Positions 1 to 6,900 of a DNA stretch of 7,880 nt are shown one piece after another; positions within the stretch are counted from its first letter, which is position 1; every line of letters begins with the position of its first letter. Both the position numbers and the translations under genes were made by a program. The stretch is taken from the NCBI GenBank assembly GCA_015522955.1, contig WALG01000103.1, forward strand, positions 1 to 7,880, read 5' to 3'. This DNA comes from DHVE2 group archaeon. Its GTDB lineage: Archaea; Thermoplasmatota; Thermoplasmata; Thermoplasmatales; Aciduliprofundaceae. The notes beneath the pieces were generated by a model. The model ran no database searches and was not told the DNA's origin. It worked only from the letters and a program-made list of their open reading frames with translations.

Positions 1-2
1 AC

Positions 3-137
3 TGCGGGCATGTATTCCAGGCCCCAAAGATGGATAAGAAGACATTTGGATACGGCTGGACTTTCCCATATATGGGCGTAGTGGAGTGCCCAAGATGCCA
101 TCACAGGGCACCTCGCAAAGATTTTGAGAGCCTTTAA
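3..137 (+). CDS. C-terminal fragment of a zinc-ribbon protein (5' end outside the window)
   Basis: The frame starting at base 3 is open for 44 codons to TAA at 135-137; its start lies outside the window. The fragment begins Cys-Gly-His and later has Cys-Pro-Arg-Cys-His (Cys29 and Cys32 of the fragment). This is the second half of a zinc ribbon whose first CxxC pair probably sits at the window edge. Between the pairs is a Gly/aromatic stretch (FGYGWTFPYMG), and the tail is basic then acidic. The other two plus-strand frames close sooner, and the Cys spacing supports this one. The stop overlaps the aspS stop by 4 nt in a convergent arrangement. It could be a small stand-alone zinc-ribbon protein or the C-terminal domain of a longer one. 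I do not recognise the family and assign no function. Confidence 0.6.
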   Translation, partial: CGHVFQAPKMDKKTFGYGWTFPYMGVVECPRCHHRAPRKDFESL

Positions 138-1420
138 GGTACAAGCCTCGTTCTATCTCTGGGAAATATTACGCATTCTCTTATGTTCTTAACCCCCGTT
201 ACAATCATGGTCAGTCTTTCAAGTCCTAACCCCCAGCCTGCATGGGGAGGCATCCCGTAGCGAAAGGCCCTGAGATAATATTCAAAATTCTCTGGATTTA
301 GCCCCTTTGAGCGCATAACTTCTACCAGAGATTCGTAAATATGATTTCTCTGCGCGCCGGATGTTATCTCCTTTTCTCCATACATAAGGTCAAAGGCATG
401 AGAGTACTTTCCATCAGGAAGTACGTAGAACGGTTTTATCTCCATGGGCCATCTAGTAATAAAGTAAAATTCTTGCAACTCCGAGCCAAGGGCATTCAGT
501 GCCTCTGCAGAGAAGTCCTCACCCCATTCCATTTCTATGCCATTATTCTTCACTATCTCCAGCGCCTCGTCATAGGTTATCCTTCTGAAAGGTAATTTTG
601 GCACATCCCATTCAATCTCAAGAGTTTTCATCTCCTCTTCTCTTTCTTCTTTCAATTTTCTTATAGCATTTACGATACTTCCCTCCAGCATCTGCATGGC
701 ATCCTCTTCGTTTGCAAAACTCATCTCGATATCTATTGATATAAACTCATTGAGATGCCTCGTGGTATTATGCTCCTCAGCACGGAATGCGGGGGCTACT
801 TCGAGCACTCTATCCAAACCAGCAGCCATAAGCATCTGCTTGTAAAGTTGCGGGCTCTGATTTAGATACGCGTTCTTCTCAAAGTACTTCACAGGAAACA
901 GTTCAGTTCCGCCCTCTGTTGCCGTAGCCACAATTTTGGGCGTGTGCACCTCTATAAAATTATTAGCGAGAAGATATTCCCTTATTCCTTGAAGAATTAT
1001 GTTGCGGATTTCGAAGATTGAGAGGATTTCACGTTTTCGCATATCTAAAAAACGATTTTCTATGCGCGTGTCTATTTCAGCATCGACTTTGTCAGCCACG
1101 CCTAAGGGGAGCGGGCTATCCGCTCGGTTAAGAACCTCTATTTCCTCAGGAAGTATCTCAAAGCCCAGTTTTGCCTGCTCCGATTTCTGAACTCTGCCTC
1201 GGATACATACCACACTCTCCCGGGGGATCTTCGTGTACTTCCTGAACTTTTCCTTACCGACCAATCCACGTATGAGCGTAACCTGGGCAAATCCATATCT
1301 GTCACGGAGGATAATGAATGCTATTCTTCCCAGCACACGAATATCGTGAATCCACCCACAGACTCTTACTTCCTTTCCTTGTAGAGAGGGAATTTCACCG
1401 AGTGTATGACTCCTGAGCAT
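134..1420 (-). CDS. aspS: aspartyl-tRNA synthetase, archaeal/eukaryotic type
   Basis: This class IIb synthetase charges tRNA-Asp with aspartate in the cytoplasm. It has 428 residues, the usual length for the archaeal form, and lacks the large GAD insertion of bacterial AspRS. Residues 1-100 form the OB-fold anticodon-binding domain (GWIHDIRVLG near 22-31, AKLGFEILP at 83-91). The catalytic core shows motif 1 ending in HTPK (159-162), the TEGGTELF flipping loop (168-175), QSPQLYKQ (188-195), motif 2 FRAEEHNTTRHLNE (212-225) and motif 3 GLGLER (397-402) followed by FPRDR. The ATG at 1420 matches the N-terminus of archaeal relatives. His25 sits where discriminating archaeal enzymes have Trp, while Lys84 matches the discriminating type, so specificity for tRNA-Asp alone or for tRNA-Asn as well is uncertain. 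The gene is divergent from pdxT and its 3' end overlaps the zinc-ribbon gene. Identity is near certain. Confidence 0.97.
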   Translation of the reverse strand: MLRSHTLGEIPSLQGKEVRVCGWIHDIRVLGRIAFIILRDRYGFAQVTLIRGLVGKEKFRKYTKIPRESVVCIRGRVQKSEQAKLGFEILPEEIEVLNRADSPLPLGVADKVDAEIDTRIENRFLDMRKREILSIFEIRNIILQGIREYLLANNFIEVHTPKIVATATEGGTELFPVKYFEKNAYLNQSPQLYKQMLMAAGLDRVLEVAPAFRAEEHNTTRHLNEFISIDIEMSFANEEDAMQMLEGSIVNAIRKLKEEREEEMKTLEIEWDVPKLPFRRITYDEALEIVKNNGIEMEWGEDFSAEALNALGSELQEFYFITRWPMEIKPFYVLPDGKYSHAFDLMYGEKEITSGAQRNHIYESLVEVMRSKGLNPENFEYYLRAFRYGMPPHAGWGLGLERLTMIVTGVKNIRECVIFPRDRTRLVP

Positions 1421-1440
1421 AATGGCTCATATCTCTCTTC

Positions 1441-1449
1441 TATTAAAAG
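1441..1449 (-). promoter_or_regulatory. candidate TATA box for aspS
   Basis: On the minus strand these bases read CTTTTAATA. Their centre lies about 25 nt upstream of the aspS ATG, the distance expected between an archaeal TATA box and the transcription start. The mRNA would therefore begin at or next to the start codon. The only Shine-Dalgarno-like bases before the ATG are a weak GAG. The box departs from the TTTATATA-like consensus, so the call is tentative. Confidence 0.4.
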
Positions 1450-1487
1450 ATTGGGTTCGGATCGTTTACATTTTCCTTATCTCAAGA

Positions 1488-1496
1488 TTTTTATAC
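1488..1496 (+). promoter_or_regulatory. candidate TATA box for pdxT (leaderless)
   Basis: The plus strand reads TTTTTATAC here, centred about 26 nt upstream of the ATG at 1518. No Shine-Dalgarno sequence lies between it and the ATG (the bases there are CTTCCTATCCTTGCATTC). Together these fit a leaderless transcript starting at the pdxT start codon, and they support 1518 rather than the in-frame ATG at 1422, which lies upstream of this box. Confidence 0.55.
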
Positions 1497-1517
1497 TTGC
1501 TTCCTATCCTTGCATTC

Positions 1518-2093
1518 ATGCGCATTGGTGTGCTAGGGATACAGGGAGATGTTAGTGAACATGCAGATAGTGCAGAAAGAGCATTACAGTATTATGGAGT
1601 GAGGGGGAGTGTGGAGATTGTAAGGAAAAAAGACAGAATAAAGAATTTGGATTTTCTTATAATTCCTGGAGGGGAGAGTACAACAATCTCAAGACTTATG
1701 ATAAGAAGTGGTATTTATGATGAAATTTTAAAATATGCAGAGGATACTCTATCCGTTATAGGCACATGTGCAGGTTCTATTCTTATGGCAAGGAACATTT
1801 TAGATGATGAGCGTGTAAAGCCTTTGGGCTTAATGAATATGAAGGTGCGTAGAAATTTCTTTGGGAGGCAGAGAGAGAGTTTTGAGACTAATATCCATAT
1901 AAAAGGTATTGGGAAATATCACGCTGTTTTTATCCGTGCTCCAGTAATAGACTCTTGCTCAGGCAACTGTGAGGTCTTGGCTACCATTGAAAATAAAATA
2001 GCCATGGCCAGAGAAGACAGACACTATGCCCTTATCTTCCATCCTGAACTCACAGAGGATTACAGAATTTATAGATTACTTTTTCGATTATAA
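1518..2093 (+). CDS. pdxT: pyridoxal 5'-phosphate synthase glutaminase subunit PdxT
   Basis: This is the class I glutamine amidotransferase subunit of PLP synthase. It hydrolyses glutamine and channels ammonia to PdxS, which builds PLP from ribose 5-phosphate and glyceraldehyde 3-phosphate. The protein has 191 residues, normal for the family. It opens with the family N-terminus GVLGIQGDVSEH (4-15) and has PGGEST (50-55), the nucleophile elbow GTCAG with Cys84, the RRNFFGRQRESFE signature, FIRAP, and FHPEL with His175 and Glu177 completing the triad. The frame is open back to an ATG at 1422, but those 32 extra residues precede the conserved family start and lie across the candidate promoter, so 1518 is preferred. 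No pdxS is in the window, so the partner must be encoded elsewhere. The gene is divergent from aspS and convergent with gcvT. Confidence 0.96.
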   Translation: MRIGVLGIQGDVSEHADSAERALQYYGVRGSVEIVRKKDRIKNLDFLIIPGGESTTISRLMIRSGIYDEILKYAEDTLSVIGTCAGSILMARNILDDERVKPLGLMNMKVRRNFFGRQRESFETNIHIKGIGKYHAVFIRAPVIDSCSGNCEVLATIENKIAMAREDRHYALIFHPELTEDYRIYRLLFRL

Positions 2094-2094
2094 T

Positions 2095-2130
2095 AAAAAA
2101 TAGAGAGGGGCCTTTATTTCCACTGGAAAT
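2095..2130 (-). terminator. probable gcvT transcription terminator
   Basis: Just after the gcvT stop the minus strand carries a small hairpin, TTTCC-AGT-GGAAA (2130-2118 region). About 20 nt further on is a run of six T (2100-2095) in CTATTTTTTATT. Archaeal RNA polymerase terminates mainly at T-runs, with or without a hairpin. The spacer is only 36 nt and lies between convergent genes, where termination is expected. Confidence 0.45.
2111..2129 (+). repeat. 3'-flanking repeat element, copy A (downstream of pdxT)
   Basis: The plus strand reads CCTTTATTTCCACTGGAAA. Its core TTTCC-ACT-GGAAA can fold into a 5-bp hairpin. The same sequence, with one mismatch in 19, occurs on the minus strand at 3310-3328. 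This copy begins 17 nt after the pdxT stop, and the identical 16-mer begins 20 nt after it. It overlaps the first bases past the gcvT stop on the other strand. Confidence 0.6.
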
Positions 2131-3242
2131 TACTTTACCAGTCTTGGTTTTCTTATTTCTCCTTTCACCATTCTTTTTCTTATTTTTACGTAGATTTCTG
2201 TGTCTACCTTGATATATTGTCTTTTCACATAGCCAAGCCCTATTCCAGTTTTCAATACTGGAGACATTGTACCACTGGTAAGATAACCTATCTTCTCTCC
2301 ATCTTTGTATATCTCATATCCATGCCTTGGTATTCCCCTATCTTTCAAAATTACACCTCGGAAGAGATCATATTTCTTTTCCTCTTTCATTCTGAGAAGG
2401 GTCTCTTTCCCCAAAAATTCATGATCCCAGTTAATAATCCATGAAATTCCCCCTTCCAGTGGTGTTCTAGGCTCATGCTGTGGATGAAAATCTTGGCCGC
2501 TTAGTAGAAAACCCTTTTCCATTCTAAGTGTATCTCTGGCACCTAGTCCGCATGGCTCAATACCAAAATCTTTTCCCTCATCCAAAATTCTCTTCCATAT
2601 AGTCTCAATATATTCATTGGGTACAATAATCTCGAAGCCGTCCTCGCCAGTATAACCTGTTCTTGAAAGATATAGACTATCATTAAAATCACTGAAGGAT
2701 ATAGATAAATCATTCATATCTGTTAGAGTTGCTTGAAAGAATGCCAGTTTATTTAAATCCGCTGTAACTAATCTTTGCATAACATCTTTGGCATTTGGAC
2801 CTTGAATGGCCAGGGAAGATAGTTGAGAAGACAAATTCTTCAGATTCACTGAGTACCCACCAGATAGAGAAAACATCCAGTGATAAATTAAATCAGCGGT
2901 GGCTGCGTTGGGAACTACAAGATATTTATCCTCGCCTAGTTTTGTAACTATGGTATCATCTATAAGTATCCCACGGTGATTGATAAAGGCTGTGTACACA
3001 GCCTTCATTACTGGTACATTGGAGAAATCAGATGGAAGTATGTAACTTAAAAACTCTGTAGAATCTTTTCCTTCCACAATTATATCACCCATGTGGGATA
3101 CATCAAACACACCAACTCTCCTTCTCACTGCCATGTGCTCTTCCTCAATGCCTTTATACCAGAGAGGCATATGGAAACCTGCAAATTCCGTCATTTTTGC
3201 ACCCATTTTTACATGCACATCATGCAAAGCAGTATATTTCAT
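2130..3242 (-). CDS. gcvT: aminomethyltransferase (glycine cleavage system T protein)
   Basis: GcvT transfers the aminomethyl carbon from lipoylated GcvH to tetrahydrofolate, giving 5,10-methylene-THF and releasing ammonia. From the ATG at 3242 it has 370 residues, the usual length. Family motifs run in order: EFAGFHMPLWY (19-29), EEEHMAVRR then GVFDVSHMG (33-52), GILIDDTIV with Asp96 at the position of the catalytic Asp of the family (91-99), LAIQGP (144-149), RTGYTGEDGFEI (194-205) and CGLGARDTLRMEKG (231-244), then the C-terminal barrel. A GTG three codons upstream (3251) is also in frame, but it lies inside the GAGGTG Shine-Dalgarno site, which is 6 nt from the ATG. No gcvH or gcvP is in the window. 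The gene follows the protease gene on the same strand after 104 nt. It looks intact; a GcvT-like methyltransferase of another role is less likely. Confidence 0.94.
   Translation of the reverse strand: MKYTALHDVHVKMGAKMTEFAGFHMPLWYKGIEEEHMAVRRRVGVFDVSHMGDIIVEGKDSTEFLSYILPSDFSNVPVMKAVYTAFINHRGILIDDTIVTKLGEDKYLVVPNAATADLIYHWMFSLSGGYSVNLKNLSSQLSSLAIQGPNAKDVMQRLVTADLNKLAFFQATLTDMNDLSISFSDFNDSLYLSRTGYTGEDGFEIIVPNEYIETIWKRILDEGKDFGIEPCGLGARDTLRMEKGFLLSGQDFHPQHEPRTPLEGGISWIINWDHEFLGKETLLRMKEEKKYDLFRGVILKDRGIPRHGYEIYKDGEKIGYLTSGTMSPVLKTGIGLGYVKRQYIKVDTEIYVKIRKRMVKGEIRKPRLVK
2146..2187 (+). terminator. T-rich region that may end pdxT transcripts
   Basis: The plus strand has a dense series of T-runs here: TTTT near 2148-2151, T5 at 2174-2178 and T5 at 2183-2187. 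They lie about 55-95 nt past the pdxT stop, inside the 3' end of gcvT on the opposite strand. T-runs like these act as archaeal terminators. They also encode the Lys/Arg-rich GcvT C-terminus, so their presence could be due to the protein alone. Confidence 0.3.
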
Positions 3243-3248
3243 CTTAAA

Positions 3249-3254
3249 CACCTC
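3249..3254 (-). promoter_or_regulatory. Shine-Dalgarno site deciding the gcvT start
   Basis: The minus strand reads GAGGTG followed by six bases (TTTAAG) and ATG at 3242. It is complementary to the archaeal 16S rRNA 3' end. The in-frame GTG at 3251 is the last three bases of this site, so it is unlikely to be the real start. Confidence 0.7.
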
Positions 3255-3276
3255 GTGATATGGAAATACCCTTCAT

Positions 3277-3292
3277 CAATTTATCTTTTATC
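3277..3292 (-). promoter_or_regulatory. possible gcvT promoter
   Basis: The minus strand reads GATAAAAGATAAATTG, two overlapping TATA-like AT-rich cores. A start about 25 nt downstream would give a leader of roughly 14-20 nt, just enough to carry the GAGGTG site. The cores are far from consensus, and gcvT could instead be read from upstream together with the protease gene. Confidence 0.3.
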
Positions 3293-3309
3293 CTCATCTC
3301 ATCAAATCT

Positions 3310-3328
3310 TTTCCAGTGGAAATAATGG
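3310..3328 (-). repeat. 3'-flanking repeat element, copy B (downstream of the protease gene)
   Basis: The minus strand reads CCATTATTTCCACTGGAAA, matching the plus-strand element at 2111-2129 at 18 of 19 positions, with 16 identical in a row. It starts 18 nt after the protease stop, nearly the same distance as copy A from the pdxT stop, and has the same orientation relative to the gene that ends there. The core can form a TTTCC/GGAAA hairpin. The rest of the 104-nt protease-gcvT spacer holds a C-rich tract (near 3326-3333) and the candidate gcvT promoter and Shine-Dalgarno site. It has no run of five or more T on the minus strand. Confidence 0.6.
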
Positions 3329-3346
3329 GGGGAGGTATCTCACAGA

Positions 3347-3964
3347 TTACCATATATATGTTAGGGCCAGCCCAGCAAGGGAGAGAAGCATAAGTGAAAT
3401 ATAGAGGCTTAGATTCCATCTAATAATTTTAACTCCATCCATAGGTCCAATAGGCAAAAGATTAAAAAATGCAATGAAGAAATTAAGCGCTGCAATGTAT
3501 ACAAATATGAAACTTAAGGGGCTTGAGATAAATTTAAATGTCATAAGTGAGAAACCAACCAAAAGATTTGCAATTGGACCTGCTGCTGAAATCTTTCCAT
3601 TTTCTTTTAGTGTTGGAAAACCATATACATATACCGCTCCAGGAGCAGCGAAAATCACACCGAAAAAACTTATCAATAGAGCGAGTAAGAGACCCATATC
3701 CCACCTCTTAAATGCTGCGGGATAGCCATATCGCAGGGCCACATATTTATGAGCCATCTCATGCAGGAAAAAGGAGAAAATTATAGCCAAGAAAGAAATA
3801 ATTAAGGCATAGAGAAAGTAATAAAAAGGTGGAATATTGAAAGGGAAGCGTGTCATATAGAAGGTAAACGCCAAGGTGAGCACAAGAATAGAGAGGAGCA
3901 AATCTTTTATCTCACCTGGATAGAACCTGAAACTGGGCCGCAAAGGCTGTGGATAGTAACTCAT
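3347..3964 (-). CDS. site-2-type intramembrane zinc metalloprotease (peptidase family M50)
   Basis: This 205-residue polytopic membrane protein has the zinc motif HEMAH (68-72), with Glu69 as the expected catalytic base. The distal motif NLLPIGPMDG (168-177) supplies Asp176 as the likely third zinc ligand. A conserved AAGPIANLL (127-135) lies between them. Hydrophobic segments fall near 22-37, 48-67, 91-112, 128-145, 150-170 and 182-203, the six-helix layout of compact archaeal site-2 proteases. There is no PDZ or CBS domain, so it is the minimal catalytic core. Family members cut substrates within or next to the membrane; the substrate here is unknown. The ATG overlaps the TPR-gene stop as ATGA, and a GGAGG-type site lies 10 nt upstream, so the two genes are very likely translationally coupled. 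Confidence in the family is high and in the role low. Confidence 0.9.
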   Translation of the reverse strand: MSYYPQPLRPSFRFYPGEIKDLLLSILVLTLAFTFYMTRFPFNIPPFYYFLYALIISFLAIIFSFFLHEMAHKYVALRYGYPAAFKRWDMGLLLALLISFFGVIFAAPGAVYVYGFPTLKENGKISAAGPIANLLVGFSLMTFKFISSPLSFIFVYIAALNFFIAFFNLLPIGPMDGVKIIRWNLSLYISLMLLSLAGLALTYIW

Positions 3965-6900
3965 AGAAAAGCATCCTCCTCCATGTTTTCCTCTTTCTCT
4001 CCCTTCGTCTCATCTTTTTCAGATTTTTCCTCTATCACTTCTTCTTTAGGAGACATTTCAGTACTCTCCTCTTCTAATTCCTTTAGGAAATACTGAAGTC
4101 TCCTGGCAGTACACACTCCTACGTTAAGGTTCATCATTAAATTTAGTACAGAGTAATCCTTCAAATCGAGATTTAATGCTCTGCGTAGTAGTCTTTCTAT
4201 ATAATCATCAGGCATCGTTTTTACATCTCCCTGCACACAGTTGTATATATAACTGAGAAGGATTTTTGCATCTTTAACATCCAGGGATGTGATTGCCACC
4301 ACTTCTGGAAGGTTTATATTCTCTATTTTCTGTAATTCTTTGGCAAGTTTAAGTGATAACTTTTCCAATCTCTCGGTGTCTTCTGATTTCATGGAATTTA
4401 TATCCACAGGGACATCACTCTTTATGTAGGCAAATACCTTATTTACGTAGGATAATGGAATATTGAGTTTCTGGAATGCTACCTTTTTTGTAACTCTCTT
4501 TCCAGTTTTATACTCATGCATGAGTACCATCTTGGCGTATTTTTCTATTTCTATCTCTTCCAGAATTCTTTCACAGTCTCTCTTTCCCTCCAATGCAGGC
4601 GCAAATTCGGGGTCTATGTTTAAAGACCTATCAAACGAATCCAGAGCCTCTTTATATTTTTTAATTTTCATAAGAAGGAGCCCCTTTGAGTTCCATAGGA
4701 ACTTATCCTTGGGGTCTAGAACAAGTGCACACTCTATATAAGAGAGAGCATCCTGGTATTTCTCCATCCTCTCGTAGATAAAAGACAGAGACCGGCAAAT
4801 CTCCTTATCATCTGGGTCTATCAGATGCGCTCTCTCATAGGCTTCTGCTGCATTCTTAAATCTCTCCAGTGCTAGATAGCATCTCCCTAATCCACCCCAA
4901 GCATTTAAGTTTTTCTTATCTTTATCCGTGACCTTTTTGTAAATTTCGATAGCCTCTTCGTATCGATGGGTATTCTCCAGTGTGAGGCCAAGAAGTAGGA
5001 GAGCATCGATATTTCCCTCCTTTGCAGGAATCTTTAGAAGTGAAATTACATCTTCATACTTTTTGAGATCGAAAAGAATTTTTGCTAGATGCATTCTTGT
5101 TTCTGTAGAATCATTGAGGGTGAAAGCCTCTCTTGCATATTTCATCGCTGACGATAGTGAGCCTTTCTTAAGATAAAGTTTTGAGCCCAGGAGATAGTAT
5201 TCCCCCCTCTTTTTAATTTTTAGTGCATCTCTTAGGCTCCTAAGAGCCTCCTCAATTCTCCCCAAAGCGTTGTATGCCTTTGCAAGTTTATAATATACTC
5301 TATCCCTAGGCTCCAGATTGAGGGAATCACGATAATTCTCCACAGCACTCTCATATTTTCCAAGGGTAAAGTATGTATCACCAAGGAGTTCTAAAGCCTC
5401 CGGATTTCTGTTTATCTCCAGAGAGCGAATGAGATAGTCCTTTGCCTCATTATATTTCTCAAGTTTCATAAGCGCTTTAGCCAGATCCAAGAGATTGCGA
5501 TAATCTGATGGCTCTAGGGCCAAAATCTTCTTGGCTATGTCTACACATTCTTTCCATCGTTCATGCTTGAAGAGTATATCTTTAAGTTCATAGAGAAGCA
5601 GGGTGTTATCGGGGAGAATCATCAAAGATTCTCTATATTTAGTAATGGCTGTATCTACCTTTCCCTTCTTGAGATAGGCTTGAGCGAGATCTCTCCAAGC
5701 AGATACGTTCTTCTTATTCATATTCAAAATCTCCTCAGATGTTCGGAGAACACAGTCCACATTCCCCATTTCTGCGCAGATTTTCTTCTTAAGATTTAGA
5801 TATTCCTCCCTTCTCTCATATTTAAGGGCATTCTCAATATCTTTGAGAGCGGCCTCTAGTTCTTTACGACGCTCCCTAATTATAGCCCTTTTGTAAAGAG
5901 CACGATGATTGGAAGGCTCCCTATCCAAAAGGAGATTAAACGCCTTTAGAGCATTGTTCAAGTCTCCAAGGGAAATAAGTATATCTCCCTTTTTGAAAAG
6001 CGCCTTTGCAAAGGTGGGTTCTATTTTCAAAGCCCCCTCAAAGCAGGCTAGAGCCTCCTCCGCCCTACCTATTTTTTCCAGACATAGACCTTTCTCGTAC
6101 CATAGTCGCATGTCCTGAGGATCTATTTTGAGAGCATGGTCAAAATATTCTATCGCCTCTTGATATTTTTCAAGTTTTTCTGTGGTCCAGGCAAGGTTAC
6201 TCCAGTACTTCTTAATCTCAGAGTTAAGTTTAGTAGCCTTCTCAAAGCAGATGCGTGCATTCTCAAAATCTTTGAGTTTGTAATGTATCATGCCCATGAG
6301 ATTCCATGCTTCTGGGTCATCCTCTTTTATGGTAAGCCCCTTTTTCAGAATCTTTCTTGCTTCGTCATACCTGCTAATGGTATAATACGCGCGTGCAAGA
6401 TCCACATAGGTCTGGAAATCCTCCTTCATGCTTAGAATCTCCGTGGCAGCGGTAATAATCTCTTGAGGCTTGTTAAGGGCTTTTGCCACCTCTTTTCTTT
6501 CTATCCATATTTCAAGATTTTTAGGTTCTATCTGGGTTGCGCGAATCAGAAAATTCAAAGCGCTGGCCAACTTGCCCAGAGAGCGATATGCATAGGTTTC
6601 ATCCATAAGGGCCTGAATATTTTTGGGGTCTATCTTCAGTATCTCTTCGCAAATCTCAATCACTTTATCCCATTTTTTATGAATCTTCATAATCTCCTTC
6701 TGGAGATTTAGCGTGGGGATGTGATTTGGTCTGTTTGCAAGAATCTCCTGTGTGATTTTCAGGGCATTTTCATAATCCTTTCTTTCAAAGTAAGCCTCGG
6801 CAAGATCTAGAAGGAGGTCAATATCCTTATGGCCCAATTCAAGCAGTACTTTTGCCACAGGAATCATTTCATCTGGAAGATCCAATTTCTTTACCAGTTC

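Noticed and set aside
1422..1517. A 32-residue hydrophobic N-terminal extension of PdxT from an upstream ATG, resembling a membrane anchor
   Set aside because: It lies before the conserved PdxT N-terminus, runs across the candidate TATA box at 1488-1496, and PdxT is a soluble cytoplasmic enzyme. The hydrophobicity comes from T-rich spacer DNA.
3243..3346. Glycine riboswitch upstream of gcvT
   Set aside because: The 104-nt spacer is too short and simple, and shows no paired-aptamer architecture or conserved core that I can recognise.
3350..3360. CATATATATGG as a strong TATA box for gcvT
   Set aside because: It encodes the last residues of the protease (Tyr-Ile-Trp) and would give a leader of about 90 nt. 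The AT-rich site at 3277-3292 is better placed, though it is also weak.
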